A stretch of 64,000 nt of DNA. Source: Enterobacter kobei (GTDB lineage: Bacteria > Pseudomonadota > Gammaproteobacteria > Enterobacterales > Enterobacteriaceae). How positions within the stretch are numbered: position 1 is the stretch's first letter; each line of letters opens with the position of its first letter. Of the stretch, positions 1 through 7,111 are shown in pieces. Where the stretch lies: positions 2,232,001 to 2,296,000 of the forward strand of contig NZ_CP017181.1 of assembly GCF_001729765.1 (NCBI RefSeq). The letters run 5' to 3'. A program made the position numbers and the translations under genes. The notes beneath the pieces are model-generated. The model searched no databases, was not told where the DNA came from, and saw only the letters and a program-made list of their open reading frames with translations.

Positions 1-1
1 A

Positions 2-142
2 TTTACCGCTGAGCAAAAACAAAGCGCGCTGCGCCGCAAGTTGCAACAGCTGGAAGAGAAGGAAGCCGCATTAACTGAACTCAGATCCAGGCTGGTCAAC
101 GCCCTGGATAAGGTGGGTCAGCCTTGTGTCGATGAATTTTAA
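2..142 (+). CDS. C-terminal end of an unidentified protein (5' part outside window)
   Basis: An open frame enters from the left edge and stops at TAA 140-142, giving about 46 residues. The tail is rich in Glu, Lys, Leu and Arg with heptad-like spacing (LRRKLQQLEEKEAALTEL), as in a C-terminal coiled coil, and ends in CVDEF. MerR-family regulators often end in such a dimerisation helix, and a regulator here would suit the adjacent redox genes. That is only a guess, because no DNA-binding domain is inside the window. It converges on the LysR gene with a 22-bp gap. Confidence 0.5.
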   Translation, partial: FTAEQKQSALRRKLQQLEEKEAALTELRSRLVNALDKVGQPCVDEF

Positions 143-164
143 GCGGGTCTAATCAACATTCACG

Positions 165-1076
165 CTACCGTTTTTTTAGCCAGTCGAGAAAAAACTGGCT
201 AAAGGCCGTGACCTGAAGCGGCTGCAGTTTACGCTGCGGGTAAACAAACTGTAGCCCGACATCTTTGCGGTCGTATCGGCTAAAACCGGTAAAACTGTCA
301 GCAAACAGGACGGTGAGTCTTCCGGCCTCAACATCGTCCTTCACATCCCACCAGGATTTCCCCGCAATGCCAGCGCCGCTGAGCGCCCACTGACGAAGCA
401 ATGCCCCGTCGTCGCACACCATGGCTGGCTCTACGCGAACGACACTTTCCTCGCCATCTTTTTCAAAGCGCCATTCGTTCATCACCACGCCCTGAGACTC
501 AAGTGCCAGGCACCGGTGATGGGCTAACTCCGCAAATGTGGCGGGGACGCCGCGGTTGCTAAGATACGCCGCAGAGGCCACCAGCACCCGATGATTTGGG
601 CGGATGTTTCTGACGACCAGGCTGCTGTCCGGCAGGTTACCGAAACGCACGCTCATATCCAGCCGGTTAGCGACCAGATCTTCAACATGTTCTCTTAACG
701 CGATGAAAAATTTCACGTCAGGATGGCGTCGGGAAAATTCCACCACGGCGGGGCTAAGATACTGTCTGCCAAAATCCGAGGGGGCAGAAAGGCGAATATT
801 GCCACTGAGGACGCCCTCTTTTTGCGTCAGGAGCGACTCGGCATGGCGCATCTCTTCCAGCACGCGCAGCGCGGCATGATAAAACTCTTCTCCGGCACGG
901 GTCAGCGTGATGGATCGCGTTGAACGGTGAAACAGGCGAGTCTGGTAACGTTCTTCAATCGCCTTCAGTCTGGCCGTCATGGTCGCAGGAGAGAGCGACA
1001 GCCGTCGTCCGGCGGCGGAAAGTCCCCTGGCCTCGGCCACTTCAACCAGCAATGCCATATCTTCAAGCTTGCCCAT
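165..1076 (-). CDS. LysR-family transcriptional regulator, divergent from the alkene reductase
   Basis: A 303-residue protein of normal LysR length. The winged helix-turn-helix covers about residues 3-62 (LEDMALLVEVAEARGLSAAG, then a recognition helix around LSPATMTARLKAIE). The rest is the periplasmic-binding-protein-like effector domain of the CrgA/YafC subgroup. The gene is divergent from the flavin oxidoreductase at 1176 with 99 bp between them, the usual layout in which a LysR protein controls its neighbour and itself. The ligand cannot be read from the sequence; an electrophile or quinone-type inducer would fit the neighbour, by inference. Confidence 0.9.
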   Translation of the reverse strand: MGKLEDMALLVEVAEARGLSAAGRRLSLSPATMTARLKAIEERYQTRLFHRSTRSITLTRAGEEFYHAALRVLEEMRHAESLLTQKEGVLSGNIRLSAPSDFGRQYLSPAVVEFSRRHPDVKFFIALREHVEDLVANRLDMSVRFGNLPDSSLVVRNIRPNHRVLVASAAYLSNRGVPATFAELAHHRCLALESQGVVMNEWRFEKDGEESVVRVEPAMVCDDGALLRQWALSGAGIAGKSWWDVKDDVEAGRLTVLFADSFTGFSRYDRKDVGLQFVYPQRKLQPLQVTAFSQFFLDWLKKR

Positions 1077-1147
1077 TATTCATATTTTCCGAAAAGTGCA
1101 TCAGTTTTCAGTGTAATTATCAAAATGAAATACCGCCTGTAAAGTGA

Positions 1148-1173
1148 TTTCATCCAAACCATAAGGGATGAAA
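1148..1173. promoter_or_regulatory. Inverted repeat covering the alkene reductase ribosome binding site
   Basis: The arms TTTCATCC (1148-1155) and GGATGAAA (1166-1173) are perfect 8-bp complements separated by 10 bp. They end two bases before the ATG at 1176. The right arm overlaps the likely Shine-Dalgarno AGGGA (1164-1168). It could be an operator or an mRNA hairpin that hides the ribosome binding site. Confidence 0.4.
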
Positions 1174-1175
1174 AC

Positions 1176-2279
1176 ATGAACCGTTCCTCACTTTTTGACC
1201 GTTACCGGTTGGGTCAGCAGGACCTGAAAAACCGTATCGTTATGGCGCCAATGACCCGCGCGCGTTCCCTTCAGCCAGGCAATATTCCCTCGTCGCTGAT
1301 GGCGGAATACTACCGGCAGCGGGCCAGCGCGGGTTTAATCATCACCGAAGCCACCCAGATCTCCCCGCAGGGCCAGGGATACTCCTGGACTCCCGGCATC
1401 CATTCGCCGGAGCAGGTTTCAGGATGGCAACTCACGACGGGGGCCGTGCATCAGGCGGGCGGGGTGATTTTTTCTCAGCTCTGGCACGTCGGGCGAATGT
1501 CGCACGCCAGTTTTCATCAGGATGGTCTGCCCGTGGCCCCGTCAGCGCTGGCACCGGACGCGAAAGTGTGGGTGGTGAACGAAAAGGGCGAAGGCCAAAT
1601 GGTTGACTGCCCGCAGCCAAGAACGCTGACGCGCAAAGACATTCACGGCATCATCGCGGACTATCGCCAGGCGGCACTGAATGCCGTCCAGGCCGGCTTT
1701 GATGGCGTGGAAGTTCACGGCGGAAACGGCTATTTGATTGACCAGTTCCTGCGTCAAACCTCCAATAAACGCACGGACGAGTATGGTGGCACGCTTGCTA
1801 ACCGGATCCGCTTTGCCCAGGAGGTCTTGTACGCGATTGCGGAGGCCATTGGGCCCGAGCGTACGGGCATCCGCCTTTCGCCGTTTATTACCCAGCGGGG
1901 GATGAATGACCCGCAGGTGATCGACGCCATCCTCGCTCTAGCGGCCTGGTGCGAACAACACGGGATAGCATTCATCCACCTGGCGGAAGCCGACTGGGAC
2001 GACGCGCCGCAGGTACCCAACACTTTCCGTCAATCCCTGCGCGAGACGTTTAGCGGAACGCTTATCGTCGCGGGCAACTATGACCTTAACAAAGCCGAAC
2101 AAATACTTACGGCTGGCTATGCCGATTTGATTGCCTTCGGACGGCCATTTATTGCCAACCCGGATTTACCCCACCGGCTGGCGCACAAGTTGCCGCTGGC
2201 CCAGGTGCGCGATCCCGCCACGCTGTTTGGTGGCAGTGCGACGGGATATACCGATTATCCCACCTTGCCGTTATCCTGA
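1176..2279 (+). CDS. Alkene reductase, Old Yellow Enzyme (NemA-like) family
   Basis: A 367-residue FMN-dependent TIM-barrel enzyme, close to the 365 residues of E. coli NemA. The family reduces activated C=C bonds, N-ethylmaleimide, quinones and nitro compounds with NAD(P)H in the cytoplasm. Visible family features are the FMN-binding start (NRIVMAPMTRARS, about 19-31), MAEYYRQRASAGLIITEATQ (42-61), and the substrate-binding HGGNGYL with His181, Asn184 and the likely proton donor Tyr186. NemA has His/His here, so this is a paralogue rather than NemA itself. It ends with the typical YTDYPTL. The downstream secreted NTF2-like gene starts 17 bp later and is probably cotranscribed. Confidence 0.92.
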   Translation: MNRSSLFDRYRLGQQDLKNRIVMAPMTRARSLQPGNIPSSLMAEYYRQRASAGLIITEATQISPQGQGYSWTPGIHSPEQVSGWQLTTGAVHQAGGVIFSQLWHVGRMSHASFHQDGLPVAPSALAPDAKVWVVNEKGEGQMVDCPQPRTLTRKDIHGIIADYRQAALNAVQAGFDGVEVHGGNGYLIDQFLRQTSNKRTDEYGGTLANRIRFAQEVLYAIAEAIGPERTGIRLSPFITQRGMNDPQVIDAILALAAWCEQHGIAFIHLAEADWDDAPQVPNTFRQSLRETFSGTLIVAGNYDLNKAEQILTAGYADLIAFGRPFIANPDLPHRLAHKLPLAQVRDPATLFGGSATGYTDYPTLPLS

Positions 2280-2296
2280 TAAATGATTGAGAGAAA

Positions 2297-2839
2297 ATGA
2301 TGAACTATTCAACCTCTTTTCGTTCTGTTTTATTGCCGCTTATTATTATCGGTCTGTCGGGCGCCGCTTATTCGGCGCAGGAGGAGTGGGTGAAACCACA
2401 GCAGCTGATTGTCGATAAAAGCCTGCCGCAGGCGCAATTAGCCGCGAATGAGGCTGCAGCCAGAAAATATGCAACGTTCTGGAATACGGGGACGCCGTCT
2501 CTGGCGCGTAAAGCGCTTGCGGTTAACTTTATTGATAAAACGCCGCCGGAAGGGCGTAAACAGGGACCCGAGGGCGCTATTTTAGCCTCCCGGGCATTTC
2601 GTACTGCCGTACCTGATTTACGCTGTGACGTTGAGCAGATGATTATTTCCGGTAATCGTGTGGTCTCCCATTTACATTTTCACGGCACGTTTACCGGAAC
2701 ATTCGGCGAGCTGAAAGGAAAGGGGCAGAAAATAGATTTTATCGCCACGGATATCTATGAAATTAATGACGGTAAAATTGTGGCTAACTGGCATATTGAG
2801 GACAACCTGACGCTGATGAAACAGCTGGGCGCACTGTAA
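2297..2839 (+). CDS. Exported SnoaL/NTF2-like protein (ester-cyclase-like)
   Basis: 180 residues. An N-terminal signal peptide is visible (hydrophobic stretch about 11-24, likely cleavage after AAYSA). It is followed by one SnoaL-like alpha+beta barrel domain (about 55-178), with the family's closing pattern IATDIYEINDGKIVANWHIEDNLTLMKQLG. SnoaL-like proteins are small cyclases, isomerases or binding proteins; export to the periplasm is less usual. Two adjacent ATGs (2297, 2300) follow a GAGAG Shine-Dalgarno. The 17-bp gap to the reductase suggests one operon. The substrate is unknown. Confidence 0.8.
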   Translation: MMNYSTSFRSVLLPLIIIGLSGAAYSAQEEWVKPQQLIVDKSLPQAQLAANEAAARKYATFWNTGTPSLARKALAVNFIDKTPPEGRKQGPEGAILASRAFRTAVPDLRCDVEQMIISGNRVVSHLHFHGTFTGTFGELKGKGQKIDFIATDIYEINDGKIVANWHIEDNLTLMKQLGAL

Positions 2840-2842
2840 ATT

Positions 2843-2871
2843 CATCACTCCGGGGGTGCCCCGGAGTGATG
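2843..2871. terminator. Hairpin between convergent genes
   Basis: A perfect 13-bp stem (CATCACTCCGGGG, 2843-2855, with its complement at 2859-2871) closes on a 3-base loop between two convergent genes. No strong T-run follows on either strand, so it may be a weak bidirectional or Rho-assisted terminator. Confidence 0.6.
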
Positions 2872-2879
2872 CGAAAATC

Positions 2880-3347
2880 CTATAACCCCAGATCGCTCAG
2901 CGAGGGGTGATCGTCCGGGCGTCTGCCCTGCGGCCAGTGGAACAGTCGCTCAGATTCTTTTATTGGCATATCGTTCACGCAGGCAAAACGACGCTTCATC
3001 AACCCGTCCGCTTCAAACTCCCAGTTTTCATTGCCGTAGGAACGGTACCAGTTGCCGGAATCATCATGCCATTCATAAGCATAGCGCACCGCGATCCGGT
3101 TATCCGTAAATGCCCAGAGCTCCTTAATCAGGCGGTAACCCAGCTCTTTTTTCCACTTCCGTTCCAGAAACGCCTGCGCTTCTTCACGGTTGGTGGCGAA
3201 TTCTGCGCGGTTGCGCCATTGGGTATCCAGCGAATAGGCCAGCGCGACTTTTGCCGGGTCGCGACTGTTCCAGCCGTCTTCGGCGAGTCTGACTTTTTCG
3301 ATGGCGCTTTCACGGGTGAAGGGCGGTAAAGGAGGGCGTGTATTCAT
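2880..3347 (-). CDS. NTF2-like protein, DUF1348 family
   Basis: 155 residues forming a single NTF2-like cone fold. The DUF1348 signature is clear: [20 protein letters not shown] at the start, the RVA-type core ([52 protein letters not shown]) and [13 protein letters not shown] near the end. The family function is unknown; it is a soluble cytoplasmic protein with a pocket. It is divergent from the TetR gene at 3452, and the shared 104-bp region carries a perfect palindrome, so it is very probably the regulator's target. Confidence 0.88.
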   Translation of the reverse strand: MNTRPPLPPFTRESAIEKVRLAEDGWNSRDPAKVALAYSLDTQWRNRAEFATNREEAQAFLERKWKKELGYRLIKELWAFTDNRIAVRYAYEWHDDSGNWYRSYGNENWEFEADGLMKRRFACVNDMPIKESERLFHWPQGRRPDDHPSLSDLGL

Positions 3348-3372
3348 GGCGATTACCTCAGTGTGATATTAT

Positions 3373-3390
3373 GTAGACAGATCTGTCTAC
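3373..3390. promoter_or_regulatory. Perfect 18-bp palindrome, probable TetR operator
   Basis: GTAGACAGATCTGTCTAC is identical on both strands. It lies in the 104-bp space between the DUF1348 gene and the divergent TetR gene, and nearer the DUF1348 start. TetR dimers bind such 14-20 bp palindromes, so self-repression and repression of the DUF1348 gene are likely. Confidence 0.75.
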
Positions 3391-3451
3391 TTGCGTTAAT
3401 CTATGCCTGAAAAATAACGTTGTCAACATCCCTTTTTGAGGCTGCCGAAAA

Positions 3452-4030
3452 ATGAAAACAGAACCCGCAAGCAACGAGACAAAAATCAGCGTCAGGGATA
3501 AAATATTACGTACCGCTCACGATCTCTTTTATTCCACGGGCTTCAAGGCAACGGGCGTGGATACGTTGATTAAAGAGGCGAAAGTGACCAAGGTAACTTT
3601 CTATCGCCACTTTCCGAGTAAAAGTTTATTGATTCTCGCCTATTTGCACTATCGACATGAAATATGGATGAACTGGTTTGAGGCCTCATTGCGGCGTAAT
3701 CTCAACGCCGGTCAGGCATCGTCAGATGCATTATCTGCCACGCTTTACGAATGGTTCGTTTCACCCGAGTTTCACGGCTGCGCGTTTATTAACGCCAGTG
3801 GAGAGGCGAAGTCTGAAGATATTGAAAGTGAAATAAAGGCGATATGCCGTGACCATAAACTCGAAACAAAGAAAATGATTACGTCGCTGACGAAGGTCAC
3901 TGATGAGCGCGTGATCAACGAAATCATGTTGCTTATTGACGGCGCCATTATTCATGCGCAAATGGGCGTGGAGACGGATGCTGTCCTCCACTCGTTATCA
4001 CGCGGTCTGGAACAGTTAATGGAAAAATAA
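3452..4030 (+). CDS. TetR-family transcriptional repressor
   Basis: 192 residues. The N-terminal HTH is visible at about 14-60: RDKILRTAHDLFYSTGFKATGVDTL, then a recognition helix around TKVTFYRHFPSKSLLILAYL. The C-terminal two-thirds is the helical ligand-binding and dimer domain, with Cys residues at FHGCAF and KAICRDH. TetR proteins release DNA when a small molecule binds. It is divergent from the DUF1348 NTF2-like gene, with a perfect palindrome between them. The inducer is unknown; the surrounding redox and detoxification genes suggest a xenobiotic (inference). Confidence 0.93.
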   Translation: MKTEPASNETKISVRDKILRTAHDLFYSTGFKATGVDTLIKEAKVTKVTFYRHFPSKSLLILAYLHYRHEIWMNWFEASLRRNLNAGQASSDALSATLYEWFVSPEFHGCAFINASGEAKSEDIESEIKAICRDHKLETKKMITSLTKVTDERVINEIMLLIDGAIIHAQMGVETDAVLHSLSRGLEQLMEK

Positions 4031-4045
4031 GCTTTTCCGGGGGGC

Positions 4046-4230
4046 TTAACGGCTGTAAACACCCGCACCCCAGTAACCGGTACGGGGGCGGGTCTGTTCT
4101 TTCCAGCCAGATGCGAGCAGTTCTTTCGCAATATACCGGTTGATAATTCCGTGTCCCATCAGCAGGACGGGTCCGTCGGTATCCTTCGCTGCCTTCACCA
4201 GGATCCCCGGCGCCTTAGCGGCACGGTTTT
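4046..4230 (-). pseudogene. Remnant of a histidine phosphatase family gene
   Basis: The minus strand encodes about 60 residues resembling only the C-terminal part of the branch-2/PhoE-type histidine phosphatase fold: GPVLLMGHGIINRYIAKELL carries the second catalytic His region, followed by RPRTGYWGAGVYSR, a normal family C-terminus. Residues before about 4230 in this frame do not resemble the family, and the N-terminal RHG motif is missing. The N-terminal half seems to have been lost by deletion next to the VOC gene. Confidence 0.6.
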
Positions 4231-4323
4231 TTGCGACGCTAACCGATCTATAAAATATTTTTATGCGCGCGTATTCTGTGGGAATGCGCTGGGCATAACC
4301 ATTCAGGGTAAAGGAAACGGAAA

Positions 4324-4725
4324 ATGAGAACACAGAAGCGATGTCTTGGGTGCGTGGCTATTGTGGTTGATGACTACGATCGTGCAATTGAATACTACAC
4401 CGACAAGCTGGGGTTTACCCTTGTCGAGGACACGCCGCAGCAGGATAAACGCTGGGTTGTCGTCACGCCAAATCCGGAAAGCGACTGCAATATTCTGCTG
4501 GCACAAGCTTCTAATGAGAGGCAGGAAGCCTTTATCGGCAATCAATGCGGTGGCCGGGTTTTCCTGTTCCTTCAGACAGATGATTTTTGGCGCGATTACC
4601 ATGCCATGAAAGAAAAAGGCGTTCATTTCTGTGAAGTACCTCGTGAGGAAGAGTACGGTACGGTGGTGGTGTTTGAAGATCTCTACGGCAACCGCTGGGA
4701 CCTCTTTCAAAAGGCCCAGGGCTGA
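4324..4725 (+). CDS. VOC (glyoxalase/bleomycin resistance) superfamily protein
   Basis: 133 residues with the paired beta-alpha-beta-beta-beta modules of the vicinal oxygen chelate fold: VAIVVDDYDRAIEYYTDKLGFTLVED in module one, and VFLFLQTDDFWRDYHAMKEKGVHFCEVPREEEYGTVVVFEDLYGNRWDLFQ in module two. The strand-1 metal ligand usually found as His is not obvious (GCVAIVV), so it may bind rather than transform its ligand. Its start codon lies at the edge of the histidine phosphatase remnant. AAGGAAACGGA supplies the ribosome binding site. Confidence 0.87.
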   Translation: MRTQKRCLGCVAIVVDDYDRAIEYYTDKLGFTLVEDTPQQDKRWVVVTPNPESDCNILLAQASNERQEAFIGNQCGGRVFLFLQTDDFWRDYHAMKEKGVHFCEVPREEEYGTVVVFEDLYGNRWDLFQKAQG

Positions 4726-4743
4726 ATCGCACCAGAATATTGG

Positions 4744-5502
4744 TCACTCCCGCTGCGCCAGAGACAGCGCGCTGGCGCTGGCGGGATCGAACAGTGACAG
4801 GCTCTCTATCTGATTGAGTAAAATCACCTTTCGGAATGACATAGCGCTGCGGGGTTCGGAGTCGAGCGTAATGTCATGCTCCGCATACCACTTGCTGTAA
4901 TTATTCTCGATGCGCAAATTCATTGTCTTCTCGTCTCTGTACCCGCTTAACATCGGTATCAGCACAATATTGGCCATGTTTTCGTATTCCAGCGTCGCGG
5001 TGTGGATCATGCCGATATATATCCGCCGCGACCGAAGCGTCACCTGCGCCAGCTCGCCTTGCTCCATACACTGATAGAGCAGTTGTTCAATACCGCTCGA
5101 CTGGGCAAGCCGTTTGTAGAGCTTTTTCCGGCTTTCACCGTCCAGCCTGGCGCTGCCTGCCCAGTTGGAGCGATAGAGGCAAAACAGGATGGCAAACGCC
5201 AGCATCACGACCACTGGCGCCTGAATGCCTAAAAAACTCCAGTTCATAAAGTCGATTTGCCAGTCGGTATATTTCGGTGAGGCAAAGTGAAAGGCGTTAT
5301 TGGCGGCAGAAAGGGCGAGAAGCAGGAGCCAAAGCAGTCCCGTGGCAACCACGCCCTGCAGCACGAAAATACAGCCATAAAGCGCAACAAGGAAATAGAC
5401 GTCCCAGCCGAAAGAGCGCTTGATTTTAAAGCGCGTCGACAGATCGCGACTGGTGTACCAGTACCCGCATACCATCAGCACCATAAATATCGCCGTTCCC
5501 AT
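4744..5502 (-). CDS. Unrecognised inner-membrane protein
   Basis: 252 residues. I do not recognise the family. Hydrophobic segments lie at about 3-17, 34-65 (two helices around YFLVALYGCIFVLQGVVATGLLWLLLLAL) and 93-110 (FLGIQAPVVVMLAFAILFCLY). A soluble C-terminal half of about 140 residues follows, with a beta-rich centre (LAQVTLRSRRIYIGMIHTATLEYENMANIVLIPMLSGYRDE). That centre recalls small SH3/Sm-like modules that sense or bind, but no motif is decisive. It starts 1 bp after the small gene 5504-5701, so the two form an operon. It converges on the VOC gene. Confidence 0.7.
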   Translation of the reverse strand: MGTAIFMVLMVCGYWYTSRDLSTRFKIKRSFGWDVYFLVALYGCIFVLQGVVATGLLWLLLLALSAANNAFHFASPKYTDWQIDFMNWSFLGIQAPVVVMLAFAILFCLYRSNWAGSARLDGESRKKLYKRLAQSSGIEQLLYQCMEQGELAQVTLRSRRIYIGMIHTATLEYENMANIVLIPMLSGYRDEKTMNLRIENNYSKWYAEHDITLDSEPRSAMSFRKVILLNQIESLSLFDPASASALSLAQRE

Positions 5503-5503
5503 A

Positions 5504-5701
5504 TCAGGCCCTCTTCAGCGCGTTGACGTGACGCAGAAAATCCTGCCGTACCTCATTGCTTTTGTAGTTCACCGATGCATTCCCGTCCTGGTCGATGATG
5601 ATGCGGTCACCATCCTCCACGGCTTCGATGATCTCCTGCTGACTCATCACCTGCAGCAAGGATTCAGGGCTTGAGAAAAGCGAGAAAAAGAAACGTCTCA
5701 T
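5504..5701 (-). CDS. Small acidic protein of unknown function, coupled to the membrane protein
   Basis: 65 residues starting MRRFFFSLFSSPESLLQ. The start at 5701 is chosen because AAGGATATCTGAC places a good Shine-Dalgarno just upstream, whereas the longer frame to 5860 reads through a REP element. The N-terminus is a short amphipathic helix rich in Phe; the rest (VMSQQEIIEAVEDGDRIIIDQDGNASVNYKS) is acidic. It ends 1 bp before the membrane-protein start, implying translational coupling and perhaps a physical partnership. No family recognised. Confidence 0.65.
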   Translation of the reverse strand: MRRFFFSLFSSPESLLQVMSQQEIIEAVEDGDRIIIDQDGNASVNYKSNEVRQDFLRHVNALKRA

Positions 5702-5783
5702 GTCAGATATCCTTATGAATTTAAAAGAATAAGCCTGGATGAAGTTTGAGGGATTTGCCTTAAGGTTAAACTGAAAAAACAAA

Positions 5784-5815
5784 GCCGGGTGGCGGCTACG
5801 CCTTACCCGGCCTAC
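5784..5815. repeat. REP element
   Basis: A 32-bp enterobacterial REP palindrome beginning GCCGGGTGGCGGCTACGCC and ending ACCCGGCCTAC. It lies upstream of the 65-residue gene and of the divergent lipid operon. An identical copy is at 22883-22914. Confidence 0.85.
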
Positions 5816-5960
5816 AAAAGACAGTTTTTGGTCTGACATTAACTTATTGATACATTTCAAATATTAAAAATAGATATTCACAAACTTGGACAAATAACGT
5901 TAATTGTGTAAGTTTTAATTATGCGATTACGCCACGTTGTTTACAGCCAGGATGTGACCC

Positions 5961-6395
5961 ATGAGCACTTTGCCCTCTGTCGTGAGTCGGTTTGTTGAGT
6001 ACTACAGCGCACTGGATAGCCAGCCGCCCTCCGCACTGGTCGGGCTTTATCATTCGGATGCCACGCTAATCGATCCGTTCGGCGAGCACGACGGTATCTT
6101 TGCGCTTCAGCGCTATTTCACCCATCTGCTGGCGAATGTCGAAAACTGCCGTTTTACCATCGATCCACCGCTGTGCAGTGAAAACCGCTTTGTTGTGACC
6201 TGGGTGATGCACTGGTCGCACCCGCGCATCGCCGGAGGGGACCCGCTCGAACTGCCGGGCTGTTCGGTGGTGGACACGGAAAAGGGGCTTATCACGCGTC
6301 AGCGTGACTACTACGATGCGGGAGAGATGATCTACGAACATCTTCCGCTGCTGGGCTGGGCGGTACGCGGCGTCAAGCGGAGGGTGAAATCATGA
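5961..6395 (+). CDS. NTF2/SnoaL-like protein, first gene of the lipid-modification operon
   Basis: 144 residues, a single NTF2-like domain. FVEYYSALDSQPPSALVGLYHSDATLIDPFGEHDG is the typical first helix plus pocket entry (D-P-F-G-x-x-x-G), followed by LQRYFTHLLANVENCRFTID and the strand VTWVMHWSHPRIAGGDPLELPGCS. In other proteobacteria this family heads clusters with the same SDR, amine-oxidase-like, DUF1365 and CFA-like genes, often under the RpoE-ChrR singlet-oxygen response (established elsewhere; no rpoE-chrR is seen here). It overlaps the next gene by 4 bp (ATGA). Its direct role is unknown. Confidence 0.85.
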   Translation: MSTLPSVVSRFVEYYSALDSQPPSALVGLYHSDATLIDPFGEHDGIFALQRYFTHLLANVENCRFTIDPPLCSENRFVVTWVMHWSHPRIAGGDPLELPGCSVVDTEKGLITRQRDYYDAGEMIYEHLPLLGWAVRGVKRRVKS

Positions 6396-7111
6396 AAACG
6401 GTACTGATCACCGGCGCAAGCTCGGGTATTGGCGCCGGGCTGGCGACCTCCTTCGCTGCGGAGGGGTACCACGTGATTGCCTGTGGGCGGGATCCTGCGC
6501 GCCTTGAAGCCTTGCATCAGACCTGCCCCAATCTCACAGTTCGCCTGTTCGATATGACAGACAGGGACGCCTGTCGCCAGGCGCTGAGCGGCGTTTACGC
6601 CGATCTGGTTATTCTCTGCGCCGGTACCTGCGAGTACCTCGATCGGGGCGTAGTGGACGCGTCGCTGGTGGAGCGGGTTATGAACACCAATTTCCTCGGC
6701 CCGGTGAACTGTCTTGCCGCGTTGCAGCCGCAGCTGGTTGCCGGCAACCGCGTGGTGCTGGTGAGTTCGATGGCCCACTGGCTTCCGTTCCCGCGGGCAG
6801 AAGCCTACGGCGCGTCTAAAGCCGCGCTGAGCTGGTTTGCGGACAGTCTGCGCCTGGACTGGGAGCCCAAAGGGATTGCCGTCACGGTGATCTCCCCAGG
6901 CTTTGTCGATACCCCCCTGACGCGCAAAAACGATTTCGCCATGCCGGGCAGGGTGAGCGTTGACGAGGCGGTCAAGGCGATCCGTTCCGGACTGGTGAAA
7001 GGGAAAATGCACATCGCGTTTCCCACCCGGTTCGGCTTCATTTTGCGGCTGCTCTCCAGGCTACCCGCGTTTTTGCAGCGCACACTGCTGCGCAGGATGG
7101 TACGTTCATGA
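6392..7111 (+). CDS. Short-chain dehydrogenase/reductase of the lipid operon
   Basis: 239 residues, a classical SDR. The NAD(P)-binding TGASSGIG motif is at about 7-14, LVILCAGT replaces the usual NNAG, the catalytic Ser lies in VLVSSMA, and Tyr-x3-Lys is YGASK at about 139-143. ISPGFVDTPL follows. The C-terminus is a hydrophobic, basic helix ([26 protein letters not shown]) that probably docks on the membrane, as expected for an enzyme acting on lipid substrates. It overlaps both neighbours by 4 bp. Confidence 0.92.
   Translation: MKTVLITGASSGIGAGLATSFAAEGYHVIACGRDPARLEALHQTCPNLTVRLFDMTDRDACRQALSGVYADLVILCAGTCEYLDRGVVDASLVERVMNTNFLGPVNCLAALQPQLVAGNRVVLVSSMAHWLPFPRAEAYGASKAALSWFADSLRLDWEPKGIAVTVISPGFVDTPLTRKNDFAMPGRVSVDEAVKAIRSGLVKGKMHIAFPTRFGFILRLLSRLPAFLQRTLLRRMVRS

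Noticed and set aside
5504..5860. Longer 118-codon version of the small coupled gene
   Set aside because: The extension reads through a REP element; the internal ATG at 5701 has a proper Shine-Dalgarno.
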